A DNA stretch of 64,000 bases from Phytophthora colocasiae (taxonomy: Eukaryota; Oomycota; Peronosporomycetes; Peronosporales; Peronosporaceae). The stretch spans positions 3,534,001 through 3,598,000 of the forward strand of contig JAGKQI010000105.1 in the NCBI GenBank assembly GCA_018806915.1. Reading direction: 5' to 3'. Below, piece after piece: positions 51,168 to 60,100 of the stretch. Position 1 is the first letter of the stretch. The number at the start of each line of letters is the position of its first letter. A program made the position numbers and the translations under genes. The notes below the pieces were generated by a model. That model saw only the letters and a program-made list of their open reading frames with translations. It did not search any database and was not told the DNA's origin.

Positions 51168-52767
51168 GGTAGATATAAAAATGGTTCGTATACAGACCGG
51201 ATCTGACTGAGGTTCAGGCTTTGTGTTCTGAAGTATGAACGGAAGATGTTAGGCACTTTAGTCCTATGGGCGACCTACAGTGATCTAGATAGAGACCGAG
51301 TCAGAGGTGACGGCGACAGGAGCAGGGTCCATCGACTCGTCCACGTCGCTCTCGATGTCGGAGGGTGTATCGGCGGGATGAGGGAGCTCGATTCGCTCAC
51401 GAGGAGCTCGGTTGGCACGACCACGAGGAACGTCGCTGATGCGACGAACATACTCAGCAGAAATCGTCTTTATCACTGTCACAAATGTGGCCATTGATGG
51501 GTGCGGAGTAGGAAGCCTACCATTGAGCTCCCTGTTAAAGCGCTCGAGAGGATTGTTCGTTCTTGCGATCAACTCGTTGCCGACACCACACACGTTCCAC
51601 ACATCGATAGTGCACTTCTCTAGCCATGTACGTCTAAAGTAGCCCCAGAATTCTCCCCATTTTGAGTTTGAGTAGTCTACCTGAGCTAGTGCACAACGCG
51701 TCTTGATCTCTCGTTTTACCCATTTGATGCCTCGCTCTACGTGGCTGCGTTCAATCACTGTCAGCGTGTCCAGGACACCGCGACTCATTGCAATCGAGCA
51801 CTCAATCTCTGGGATTGCGTAACGTTTCATGGTTCGACGTAGCGCTTGTTTCATATGAAATAGGCATCCTATATGGTATCGTAGCAGAGCAACTTGAGTC
51901 GGGTGTGCCCACCCCACGAGGCGCGTGGGTTTTGTCAGGTCTTTCGGGTTCATGGTTGCGTAGTGAAACTGAAAGAACGGGACGGACTCGTCTAGCGCTA
52001 GCGAGACAGGCGGTGTCTCAATCATACCGTGTATGTTAGCAGAATAGTGTTGATTTCTTGCATGGTTCACACGACTAATGACTTGGTTCTCGGACAAGCC
52101 ACGTACTACGTCGGGAATTTCATCGTCGTAGAACTGCTTGCGGAGTTTCTCCCAGACATCCCGAGCTCGCCAATCGCGATGCTCCACCGCTAGATGGTCC
52201 GCCGCTGCCTTCATCTCGTCCTCGACGTCTCGAATTGTGGTTGCTTCTATGAGATTGTCACGGCACGTGTGCCCTCTAACACTAGCGTAACCCATTGAAG
52301 CAATAGAGTACTCCATCTTTCCTTTACAGCCTGTGCGATATTTGGAACAGCGGTACACGATCTTGCGCTGTGACGCCCAAGCCCTCGCGTACTTGTACCC
52401 TTTAAAGTAGCACGTTGTGCGCTCGGGCTGGGGCAGATCATCTCCTCCACTGGCAGCTTTGCCGTTGTACATCGGTAGCTGACAGTTGCCGCCTTCCCCA
52501 CTAGTCTTAGCTCCCGCCTCCTCTTCAAGCTCTTCGCCGCCTGTATCACCACCGTCTCTGTATCTCGGGGGGCATGGAGTAAGCCCTCCACGGCCTCTAT
52601 CTCCGCACGGCGGCCCCTGCCCACTCCCTTGTGTCTCGCGCTGCATCTTCCGATATGAGCACGCTTGGTCACCACTCAATTTCTGAACCTGTATCTGAAC
52701 ATCACCAGCACAAAAATCAGTTCCTAGATCAGATCAGTTCTGTATACGAACCATTTTAAAGCTAACC
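51168..52767 (-). mobile_element. Mutator-like element (MULE), internally deleted
   Basis: 1600 bp with an 8-bp direct repeat, CCAGAGCT, on both sides (51160-51167 and 52768-52775), as made by Mutator elements. The ends are inverted repeats: GGTAGATAT then AAAATGGTTCGTATACAGA on the left, and the inverse with GGTTAGCTTT on the right. The insertion splits the old Gypsy pol within DEAL...AKTRRTKRAAAG, which reads through once the element and one repeat are ignored. Confidence 0.85.
51285..52646 (-). CDS. MULE-derived protein lacking the catalytic core
   Basis: 453 aa from the ATG at 52644-52646; the longer frame starts at a TTG. The N-terminus has a FLYWCH-type zinc finger (CYFKGYKYARAW, then YRCSKYRTGCKG and HTC). 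A MULE region follows (FFQFHYATMNPKDLTKPTRL), and the C-terminal part has HIGCLFHMKQALRR and NNPLERFNRELN. The segment that should hold the DDE residues between TQVALLRY and HIGCLF is missing, with the frame kept. The protein could still bind DNA but not cut it. Confidence 0.75.
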   Translation of the reverse strand: MQRETQGSGQGPPCGDRGRGGLTPCPPRYRDGGDTGGEELEEEAGAKTSGEGGNCQLPMYNGKAASGGDDLPQPERTTCYFKGYKYARAWASQRKIVYRCSKYRTGCKGKMEYSIASMGYASVRGHTCRDNLIEATTIRDVEDEMKAAADHLAVEHRDWRARDVWEKLRKQFYDDEIPDVVRGLSENQVISRVNHARNQHYSANIHGMIETPPVSLALDESVPFFQFHYATMNPKDLTKPTRLVGWAHPTQVALLRYHIGCLFHMKQALRRTMKRYAIPEIECSIAMSRGVLDTLTVIERSHVERGIKWVKREIKTRCALAQVDYSNSKWGEFWGYFRRTWLEKCTIDVWNVCGVGNELIARTNNPLERFNRELNGRLPTPHPSMATFVTVIKTISAEYVRRISDVPRGRANRAPRERIELPHPADTPSDIESDVDESMDPAPVAVTSDSVSI

Positions 52768-52775
52768 CCAGAGCT

Positions 52776-54465
52776 TCGTCCAATTTGAGTTGAAGAGGAG
52801 CAACTTGGCGAGCATAATCGATAAGACTCTCACGCATCCTTTATGGCACAAAGAAACTGTTGTAGCCCCCTGCCGAACTTGGATACGGCATTGCACGGAG
52901 TGTTTCAATCCGAGTAGGGTCGTGACATACACCGTTTGCATCGATAATCTTGCCACACCACTTCACCTCCTGCTGGTACAGGCTGGACTTCTTCACGCTG
53001 AGCTTCAGGCCGAATTCATCCAGCAGTGAAAACAGTTCCTTCAGCTTGTCTAAGTACGTGTCAATATCGTCCGCATAGAGTAGCAGGTCATCTATCCACA
53101 CGAGTAAGTGCTTGTACAGCAGTGTAGCAAAACACTTTTCCATGGTCTTCTGGAAGTAGATCGCAGCATGACCACAACCTTGAGGAACACGTCGCGGAGT
53201 ATAGATCTTCTCGTCTGTCATATACGAGAGCCATTCCTGACAGAACTCAGCAAGAGGTAGCTGCCAGAAGCCTTTAATGAAATCGAAAAGTCCAAAATGT
53301 TGTTTTCCACGTGCATTTTTCATTACCAACAAAAGTATCGGCATCACAGCAGCCATGATGTCCGTTCTCGAATTAAACTCACGATAGTCAGTAGTTTGAC
53401 GCATGTCCATTAGTTCTTGAGACTTTTTGACGGGTAGTACGGGGCTTGCCCACCGGCTGGTAGAATTCTCGTAGATGCATCCTAGACCAACAAGCATTGT
53501 GTAAAACTCCCGTAAAAATTGTCGAACATGCGGAGGATATTTGCGGGGCTTACATTTGCAAGGCTAAACCCCTTCCTTCAAACGCACTTCGAGCGGCGGG
53601 ACACGCGCAGGCGGATCGTCACGGAGCTCCACGTGCCACACATCATACATGTGCACAATTACTCGCAACTTCTCCACCTTGTCGGCAGGAAACCCATGTT
53701 TCAGGGCTCTTTCAATCAGAACCTCAACAGCAGCACGAACTTCTTCATCACTGGCCACTTGGTTGGGATTTGCAAGGAGTTCGTCAGCTTCCAGTTCGAA
53801 AGGGTCTCCACTCGTCTGATCATCCGCATGAGAGGCAAATTGTTCCAATTGGCGATCCACATCAATACCCAAAGAACCTAACAAATCTCGTCCAATGATA
53901 AATTCGTCATCGTCCACATCCATAATGAGGCAAGGCACAGCTTCCGCAGGTTGCACCGGCCCAACAGCCGCGCGAATCAAAACGTGAAGTAGCGCCTTCT
54001 TAGTAGCCACAACCGAGTGAGAACCATACGCTAACTACGTACTGGAGTGTCCAAAGGGATTGCCTGTACCGACGGGTCAACTTCGAGTAATTGTTTCCAG
54101 TGCGATCTGCTGATCACTGTGTGATCGGAACCAGTGGCTGGACAGCACGGTAGATCCAGAATTCCATTAATCGTCACAGTACGAGACGTTGAGGGCACCA
54201 GCTTTTTTAATCTCTTTGTGCGAGATTTTCGGGCTTTATTTGCTTCACGAAGCTTCTGCCGCAGGACAATCTTCTCCGCATCGGTCGCTTTATCGCAATC
54301 GCTGAGCCAGTGCATTTCCTGGCGGCTCCTTACGCGAAACAGACTGCTTGTCGTTCTTCTTGTTGGTCTTCTTCTCAACCTTTCGCTCGGTCTTCTGTTG
54401 AGTAAAATTCTTCTCCGAGTTAGAGTTAGCAGGCTTCTTTGATAAAACATCAGTCTTTCCAGCAT
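52776..54465 (-). pseudogene. protease and RT part of the old Gypsy
   Basis: RT frame at 52841-53497 with DYREFNSRTD, FDFIKGFWQLPLA and WIDDLLLYADD. Upstream frames (53564-54010 and 54031-54465) carry a retropepsin region: IIGRDLLGSLGID, and at the catalytic site ATGSDHTVIS where DTGSDHT would be expected, so the aspartate is replaced. Confidence 0.7.
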
Positions 54466-55188
54466 CCTTAGCAGATTTGGGCAGTGCAGGCTTGTCCTTT
54501 ATTGTCATCCTCATCCGTTTATTCTGCTGAAAATGGCGTTCGTGTTCCACAGCCTTCCCGTAGACCAGTGTATACAATTCTTGAATATTCTTGCCAGCCT
54601 CCTTATGGGTCCAACGGACAGCATTCTTCATTGTCTCCTTCAGAACAACAGGGGCCAGACTTGAGATCAAACGTTTGCAATTTTCAGCTTCACCGTCAGC
54701 GCCAGAGAATACTTCCTCAAGGTCATTCTCTAGGACGATTTCCGCAAAGCGCTGAAAGTAAGACAGTACGCGAGCATCCACATCACTTTCCTTCAAGTCC
54801 ATCTGCAGCTCCTTCGAGCCAGAGCCTTTATGTCAGGGAGGTCATCGTTCTTGACTTTTCCCAACAGAGTTTTGATTTCGGCGATTAGCCGCTCCTCAGT
54901 GACATCTACGACGTCCATCCGAAGGCGCAGAGTGCAGAACGTAGATAAGCGATTCTAGTCAAACGTCACTTTAATACCCTGCGTCACCAGGTTGTAGTCT
55001 TCACCAGAACTCCTACAGCGAGCCTTCATCTTGACCTCATACTCCTTGCGCCGCTTGTTCCATTTGACTAAAGCTTCGTGAGAAATTGAACTCAACTTCG
55101 GCGGCAGAATGGGTACTGGTACCATAGAAGAGTGTTGGTAGGACTCCTTCTCATCCAAATCAGCTTCAACGGCACGCCGTTTCGACAT
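54290..55188 (-). pseudogene. gag part of the old Gypsy
   Basis: ATG at 55186-55188 (MSKRRAVEADLDEKESYQHS). A second frame, 54290-54802, holds DLKESDVDARVLSYFQRFAE and a Lys-rich tail. Frame breaks separate the parts. Confidence 0.6.
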
Positions 55189-55207
55189 GCCGAACGAGTA
55201 GTTGGCG

Positions 55208-55872
55208 TCAACACTTGATTAGCGCAGACGTAGTGAAGACAGCTAGCAAGTCGAGTACTACGCTGTTGGAGTAGTACGACCCACTAAAGAATTCTTTGTG
55301 GTGTTTTCCGGAGGTTGAAGCAACACCAAACACAAAGCAAGGCAGGTGGCGAACCTGCAGGAAACTTGTAGCCAAGTGTATTGATGCAGCTTTTGCAGTA
55401 GCTAGCACTTTGTAAAGTGAGAGGATAGAATAGTCGTCACCACCCTTCCGTCTCAATGAAAGTATACAGTCCTTATGCTGAGGGGTAACATGCAAGACAG
55501 CCAGAGGTTCCACTTGGATCACTGGTGGCCTGTCATTCAAGATCCGTGAATATTTGGCCGGGTGGAGATTGCTAACTTGGATGCACCAGAGTCAGGCACC
55601 TCTCCGTCTGTGATCAACCTGGGCGTACCAGTTACTCACTGTCTGTTCGTCAAATTTGATGGCTGCGGAATCAGGCTTGATGCCTACGATTCACCACACT
55701 CGTTCTTTAAAACGTCCGCAAACCTCAGGTAGGTGTGCTGGACTTCACCGTGCTTGCCGAGTTCCTTCAACTCTCCAGAGCCCGAAGTGACAACCAGACC
55801 TTCGTCCCCGAAATGTGAGACGAACTGCTCCAATCCTCTATGCTTGCCAAATTTGATTGTAAGGCCGATCAC
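55208..55872 (-). pseudogene. broken ORF of unknown family
   Basis: Two minus-strand frames, 55684-55872 (KHRGLEQFVSHFGDEGLVV and TYLRFADVL) and 55208-55540 (MNDRPPVIQVEPLAVLHVTP), with coding-like sequence between them in other frames (GIKPDSAAIKFD). They look like parts of one protein with stops and frame changes. I do not recognise it. It could belong to the upstream part of the old Gypsy or to a host gene. Confidence 0.35.
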
Positions 55873-56436
55873 GAAACGTAAGGAACGCCGTCATGAAAAT
55901 AGAGGTTGTTATTATCGACGAATGGCATCTCAAGGAACCGGAGAAAATACTGTGAGAGCTTGACGTTCTGGGGATCCCGGTGGAGGTTTGTTGCCGCCGC
56001 TCGCAACTTTGACACGCGGTTTTCTTTCGCTGTGGACGTGGGCATCTCTCGGCAGATTGTAGAATGACCAGCTCAGAGGCAGCGCCAGCTAGACATACTA
56101 GGCTGCAGTGGATCGCCACCCATTCGAAGAGGGTTGATGGCTTCAGTGCCTAGGCTTCAGTGGATCGCCACTCATTCGAAAGGGTTGATGGCTGGGTTGA
56201 CTATACGTCTCGTCCGACCCTCATGAAGACAAAGTAGCTCGTGGATTTCACAAACCATCCAGCGCGCCTGCAAGTGGGACTTTGCTAGATTTTTTTTAGT
56301 GTTAAAGAGGTCATGTATTTGCTAGATGTGTATAAGACATGATAGCGAACACATCATGCCGAAATGTAACGCATGCAACGTTGAGAGGGACTATAATTAT
56401 GGGTATCGTACCTAATGGCTAAAACTAGGACATTAA
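55873..56436. other. intergenic, no gene seen
   Basis: Holds the short direct repeat described separately and AT-rich sequence before the F-box/LRR gene. A minus-strand ORF of 93 codons (55838-56119) has no domain resemblance. Confidence 0.4.
56099..56192. repeat. tandem duplication of about 50 bp
   Basis: Two copies of a unit beginning TAGGCT(G/T)CAGTGGATCGCC and ending GGGTTGATGGCT, with a few differences. Confidence 0.8.
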
Positions 56437-56494
56437 AACTAGAATGGTTCTAGTTTGTCATAGATATTTAGACAAAACTAGAATGGTTCTAGTT
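56437..56494 (+). promoter_or_regulatory. two copies of a 19-bp palindrome before the F-box/LRR gene
   Basis: AACTAGAATGGTTCTAGTT occurs at 56437-56455 and 56476-56494. The eight-base arms are perfectly inverted around TGG. A half-site AACTAG-like motif follows each. The second copy ends 11 bp before the ATG at 56506. This may be an operator-like site, or a hairpin in the 5' leader. Confidence 0.5.
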
Positions 56495-56505
56495 CTAGTT
56501 GATCA

Positions 56506-58347
56506 ATGAGCCACTTGGACGAACTACCGGTGCTGCTGCTGGTGAACGTACTGAGCTTCCTGCAAGACGATTTAGCTGCGAGGGTATTATCTAGGAAGTC
56601 TGAAACGATTAAGCGCCGATATGGAGCCATAATTCGCGCATTAGCTGCTGTTTCAAAGCCCTGGGCGTCTGCTATTGAAGATGTAGAAGGTCATTTCAGC
56701 GACTCGATCCTCGTTTTTAGCTTCCAGAAACTTTCTGATGATGCTGTAGCGGAGGATGATGAAGAGCAGAGTGTCTCGATCGCTATTGACTGTAATAACG
56801 AGTTTTCAGTCCATGATTCGCCTTTGTGGGGTGTTTTAAAGCTGTTGACGAGACTTGTGGCAGCTTTTCGGTGCTCCTCAAATGATCATCCACCTGGACG
56901 ATCACCGGAAGAAGAAGAAGTAGAACAGAAGTTGATTCTTTCGAAGAGGAAGGAGATCCAGAAGCAGAACAAGCCTCAACACGTTGAAAACGAACTTAAG
57001 CGGCTGCTTGTCAAGGCAGAGAACTGGAGTACGCCAAGACTTGTGGAACTCTGGCTTAATGACTTGCTAGATATCACCATTCACGGCATTGATGACCAAC
57101 CGTATAATGTGTTGCCGTACTGGGAGAATATTTTCTGGAACTGCCAGGACATTGTTTGTTTGAATTTATCTGGAATGCCAATGGAATCGGACCACCTCCC
57201 AGCCATTTTGAACGCTGCGGGTGAGAATTGTGCACACCTGAGGGAGTTGGTGATGCCGCAGCAGACACATTTGATGCACAGACGACGATCTATTCAAGCT
57301 GTTCTTGAAGCGTTCCATGATGCCTTGAAATCACTAGCCACTAGGTCAGGAAAGGAAAAAGGGTTGAAGAGACTCGTTCTTCCTTGGCTGTTCCCGATCG
57401 AAAATGTGGATGCCACAGCTGCAATTATAGGTGAACATTGTCCGAACCTGGAGTATATCGAAGGGTTGAGACTCGCCGCGTTCACGAGGAGAAGAAGGCT
57501 GACGAGTGTTGAGATGAGGCGATCAAGTCTTGAGAATTGGGAGGCGTTTTGCAAGGGATGTACTCGTTTGGTGGAGTTGAATTGGTGTAGTTTACCTTGC
57601 AGTGAGGAAATGTTCGATGTCTTTGCGTCGTATCCCAAATTTACGTTAAAGTCGTTGATACTACCTGGAAATTCGGCTCAATGGAGAAGAGACTACGTTC
57701 TTCAAGAACGACACCATGTCGAGCCACTATCCCCTTCAAACCAGTTTGCTCCAGTACTTCGTGGTCCGAATCTCACACTACTGGAGGTGTTACTGTCGGA
57801 TATGCAGGGCGAGAGCGAGCTTCTAGACGATCAATTTCTATGCCAAGTTGTTTCTTCTTGCCCTCTTCTTGAGAGGCTGGCGCTAGTGGAAGCTTCGGTT
57901 CCCCACGGCTTTGGACCGAGTAACGCGTTCACGAATGAAGGGTTGAAAACTCTTGGAGATCTCGTCCATCTGCAAACTATTGAGATTAGTGGGGCAACCT
58001 TTTCCGAGAAGACTCTGGTGTCACTTGCAGTACGTCCACGACCTTCAGATCGCCCCCGAACGAGCATTGGAGTTACGATCAGTGCTCGAGGTTGGACTGT
58101 TGTCAATGTTGCTGAAAGTTTTCACGAAACGATTACGAACCTCCTCGGAATCCTTCTCTCTCCTGAAGTGTATGAGTATCCTGCCTTCATCATTCGAGTT
58201 CGTATAGAGACGCAACATTCGTCTCCTCTTGTGGATTGGGCGACATCATTTACAACAGAATGGACTAAGCTCAAGCGTAAGCTGGCGCCGAACATTAAAT
58301 TTCATTACGACTACCTTCGAGCGGAGGTGACAATAGAGTGTCGGTAA
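56506..58347 (+). CDS. F-box/LRR-like protein
   Basis: 613 aa, ATG 56506, TAA 58345-58347, no introns. The N-terminus resembles an F-box (DELPVLLLVNVLSFLQ, then ALAAVSKPWASAIE). Leucine-rich segments with CPLLERLALVE and NLEYIEGLRL follow, spread over the rest. It is a paralog of the partial gene at 3-1220: the C-terminal third aligns in order. F-box/LRR proteins usually select substrates for SCF ubiquitin ligases; here that is inferred from the fold only. It ends directly against the P450 gene on the other strand, with no base between the stop codons. Confidence 0.65.
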   Translation: MSHLDELPVLLLVNVLSFLQDDLAARVLSRKSETIKRRYGAIIRALAAVSKPWASAIEDVEGHFSDSILVFSFQKLSDDAVAEDDEEQSVSIAIDCNNEFSVHDSPLWGVLKLLTRLVAAFRCSSNDHPPGRSPEEEEVEQKLILSKRKEIQKQNKPQHVENELKRLLVKAENWSTPRLVELWLNDLLDITIHGIDDQPYNVLPYWENIFWNCQDIVCLNLSGMPMESDHLPAILNAAGENCAHLRELVMPQQTHLMHRRRSIQAVLEAFHDALKSLATRSGKEKGLKRLVLPWLFPIENVDATAAIIGEHCPNLEYIEGLRLAAFTRRRRLTSVEMRRSSLENWEAFCKGCTRLVELNWCSLPCSEEMFDVFASYPKFTLKSLILPGNSAQWRRDYVLQERHHVEPLSPSNQFAPVLRGPNLTLLEVLLSDMQGESELLDDQFLCQVVSSCPLLERLALVEASVPHGFGPSNAFTNEGLKTLGDLVHLQTIEISGATFSEKTLVSLAVRPRPSDRPRTSIGVTISARGWTVVNVAESFHETITNLLGILLSPEVYEYPAFIIRVRIETQHSSPLVDWATSFTTEWTKLKRKLAPNIKFHYDYLRAEVTIECR

Positions 58348-59880
58348 CTAGCAAGACACAGCAGAAACTGCATCCACATTAACGTTGAGGCCATTCTTCA
58401 TCGCGAGTGACAGTCCAAGTCGGTATGATATATCTTGCCCCGAAACTACAGTCAAGTGATACTTGCTCAGCACACTTGCAGCCGTGGTCTTCACCTCCAT
58501 CATCGCTAGTTTGGTACCAAGGCAACTTCGAGGGCCAGCGTTGAATAGAGTAAACTTGTAGGGTGAGACAGCAATGAGCTTCCCAGTGTCGGCATCGATC
58601 CAGCGTTCAGGTTTGAACTCTTTCGCATCTGGTCCCCACACATGCGGCATTCTCCCCATCGAGTAGGACGACCAGCTCACAGCTTCACCCGCTTTTACTA
58701 CAGTTCCATCGCACAGAGTCACATCCTCAAGGGCCTCTCGAATATTGGACGGAACGGCGGGATTCAGGCGCAAGGCTTCCTTCACAGTAGCTTCAAGATA
58801 TACCAGTTCGTTCACTTGGGCCAGAGATGGTGACGGGATGTCTCCGCTCATTAGCTCCGGGATCTTCACGGCTATTTCCTGCCGAATCTTCGCCTCAACC
58901 TCTGGATGCTGGCTAACAGTGTAGAAGAACCAGGTTAGCGCTGCCGTTGTCGAATCTCTGCCTGCCGTCATGAAAGACACTACGATGTCTCTCAAGTATT
59001 TTGGATCAGGCTGTTTGGTCTCGTTGTCGCTTACGCCATCTAGAACCAGCGAGATGAGGTTCCTCTTGTGGCTGTATCGGATGTCGCTTGTGTGTCGCTC
59101 GTCAATCGAACGGGAGATGATGTTGTAGCACGTCTTGTCGATGATCTCCACGTGTGTCTTGAGCTCTCGTTCACCACCTACGTGTAGCCATCTCTTTAGC
59201 TTCCAGAGCCACGTCGGCTCCAGGAATCGCTCGAAGAGCCTCTGTTGAGCGTAGTTGAATGCTGTTTCCACTGGATGCTCCTTCTCCGTGGCTAAACCCC
59301 CAAACTTAACACCAAAGGCGATTTCTGAAATCACTTCGAACGTGAATCGGTTGAATAATCCGAACAGCTCCACAGATTTCCCCGTTTCCATGGCACGTTG
59401 GAAGATTTCATTCAAAGTGTGGACGTTTTCCTGAACGACAGTCGCCATGGACTCCCGTAACTCTCGCATGGAGAACAAATTGCTCGTCGTTTTGCGCTGC
59501 TGCATCCACTTGTGACCGTCCACAGCGAAGATCCCGTCCCCCATGAGGTCATTGAGCACTTGGTGGACGTACTCGCCCTTCCCGAAGCTCTCGAACTGCG
59601 TGACAAGGATATCTTCGATGATCTCCGGTCTACCGATTACGAACTCGACTGGGCGGCCGACGACGTGAAAGATCCAAGGTCTCCCTTCCATCTTCTCGGT
59701 CCATTGAGCTTCCCAGTCGTAATAATGGTCGGCATGTTTGATGGCCGCCCACGTCTCACCGAGCAGAGGAAGCGACTCACAGTGTCGAGCAGCTCGCTTT
59801 GGTTCGGGGAATAACGCCTTAGATCCGACCCAGAGGGCGAGCGAGCAGGACGCTGCGTACAGCACGGAGGTCGAATCCAT
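58348..59880 (-). CDS. cytochrome P450 monooxygenase
   Basis: 510 aa, ATG at 59878-59880, stop at 58348-58350. An N-terminal membrane anchor (about residues 5-25) suggests the endoplasmic reticulum. P450 landmarks are in order: the I-helix AGRDSTTA, ExxR in KEALRLNP, the PERW segment, and the heme loop FNAGPRSCLG with the axial cysteine C453. Length and motifs are those of eukaryotic microsomal enzymes, nearest in style to the CYP4/CYP86 fatty-acid hydroxylase clans; the substrate is not known. No defects. It shares its direction with the GH31 gene 220 bp away. Confidence 0.92.
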   Translation of the reverse strand: MDSTSVLYAASCSLALWVGSKALFPEPKRAARHCESLPLLGETWAAIKHADHYYDWEAQWTEKMEGRPWIFHVVGRPVEFVIGRPEIIEDILVTQFESFGKGEYVHQVLNDLMGDGIFAVDGHKWMQQRKTTSNLFSMRELRESMATVVQENVHTLNEIFQRAMETGKSVELFGLFNRFTFEVISEIAFGVKFGGLATEKEHPVETAFNYAQQRLFERFLEPTWLWKLKRWLHVGGERELKTHVEIIDKTCYNIISRSIDERHTSDIRYSHKRNLISLVLDGVSDNETKQPDPKYLRDIVVSFMTAGRDSTTAALTWFFYTVSQHPEVEAKIRQEIAVKIPELMSGDIPSPSLAQVNELVYLEATVKEALRLNPAVPSNIREALEDVTLCDGTVVKAGEAVSWSSYSMGRMPHVWGPDAKEFKPERWIDADTGKLIAVSPYKFTLFNAGPRSCLGTKLAMMEVKTTAASVLSKYHLTVVSGQDISYRLGLSLAMKNGLNVNVDAVSAVSC

Positions 59881-60100
59881 AGCGCGTGCGGTCCTTAAAG
59901 CTCTGAACGGGAAATGACGCTTGAGGAGAACCCTCGGAACTCAATTGCTGAACTTAGTGTTCAAGGCAAGATTATGCAGTAGATTTTGGAACACAAGAAC
60001 ACAATCTGTGAGAGCTGGAACTACAGCTTCTGACACTTCGTCGGGACTAAAGTCTACGACGACAGGACCGCAAACGACGGTCTCACACTGAAATTGGTTT

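Larger units (their letters stand above)
50005..55188 (-). mobile_element. old Ty3/Gypsy remnant, interrupted by a MULE
   Basis: Reading leftward from 55188 there are gag, protease, RT, RNase H and the start of integrase, with many frame changes. The remnant stops in the integrase core near 50030. LTRs were not identified. It is unrelated in detail to the 13.9-kb element: the RT has WIDDLLLYADD and there is no second RNase H. Confidence 0.75.

Noticed and set aside
55838..56119. 93-codon minus-strand ORF before the F-box/LRR gene
   Set aside because: No ATG-linked domain, and it runs into the short tandem duplication.
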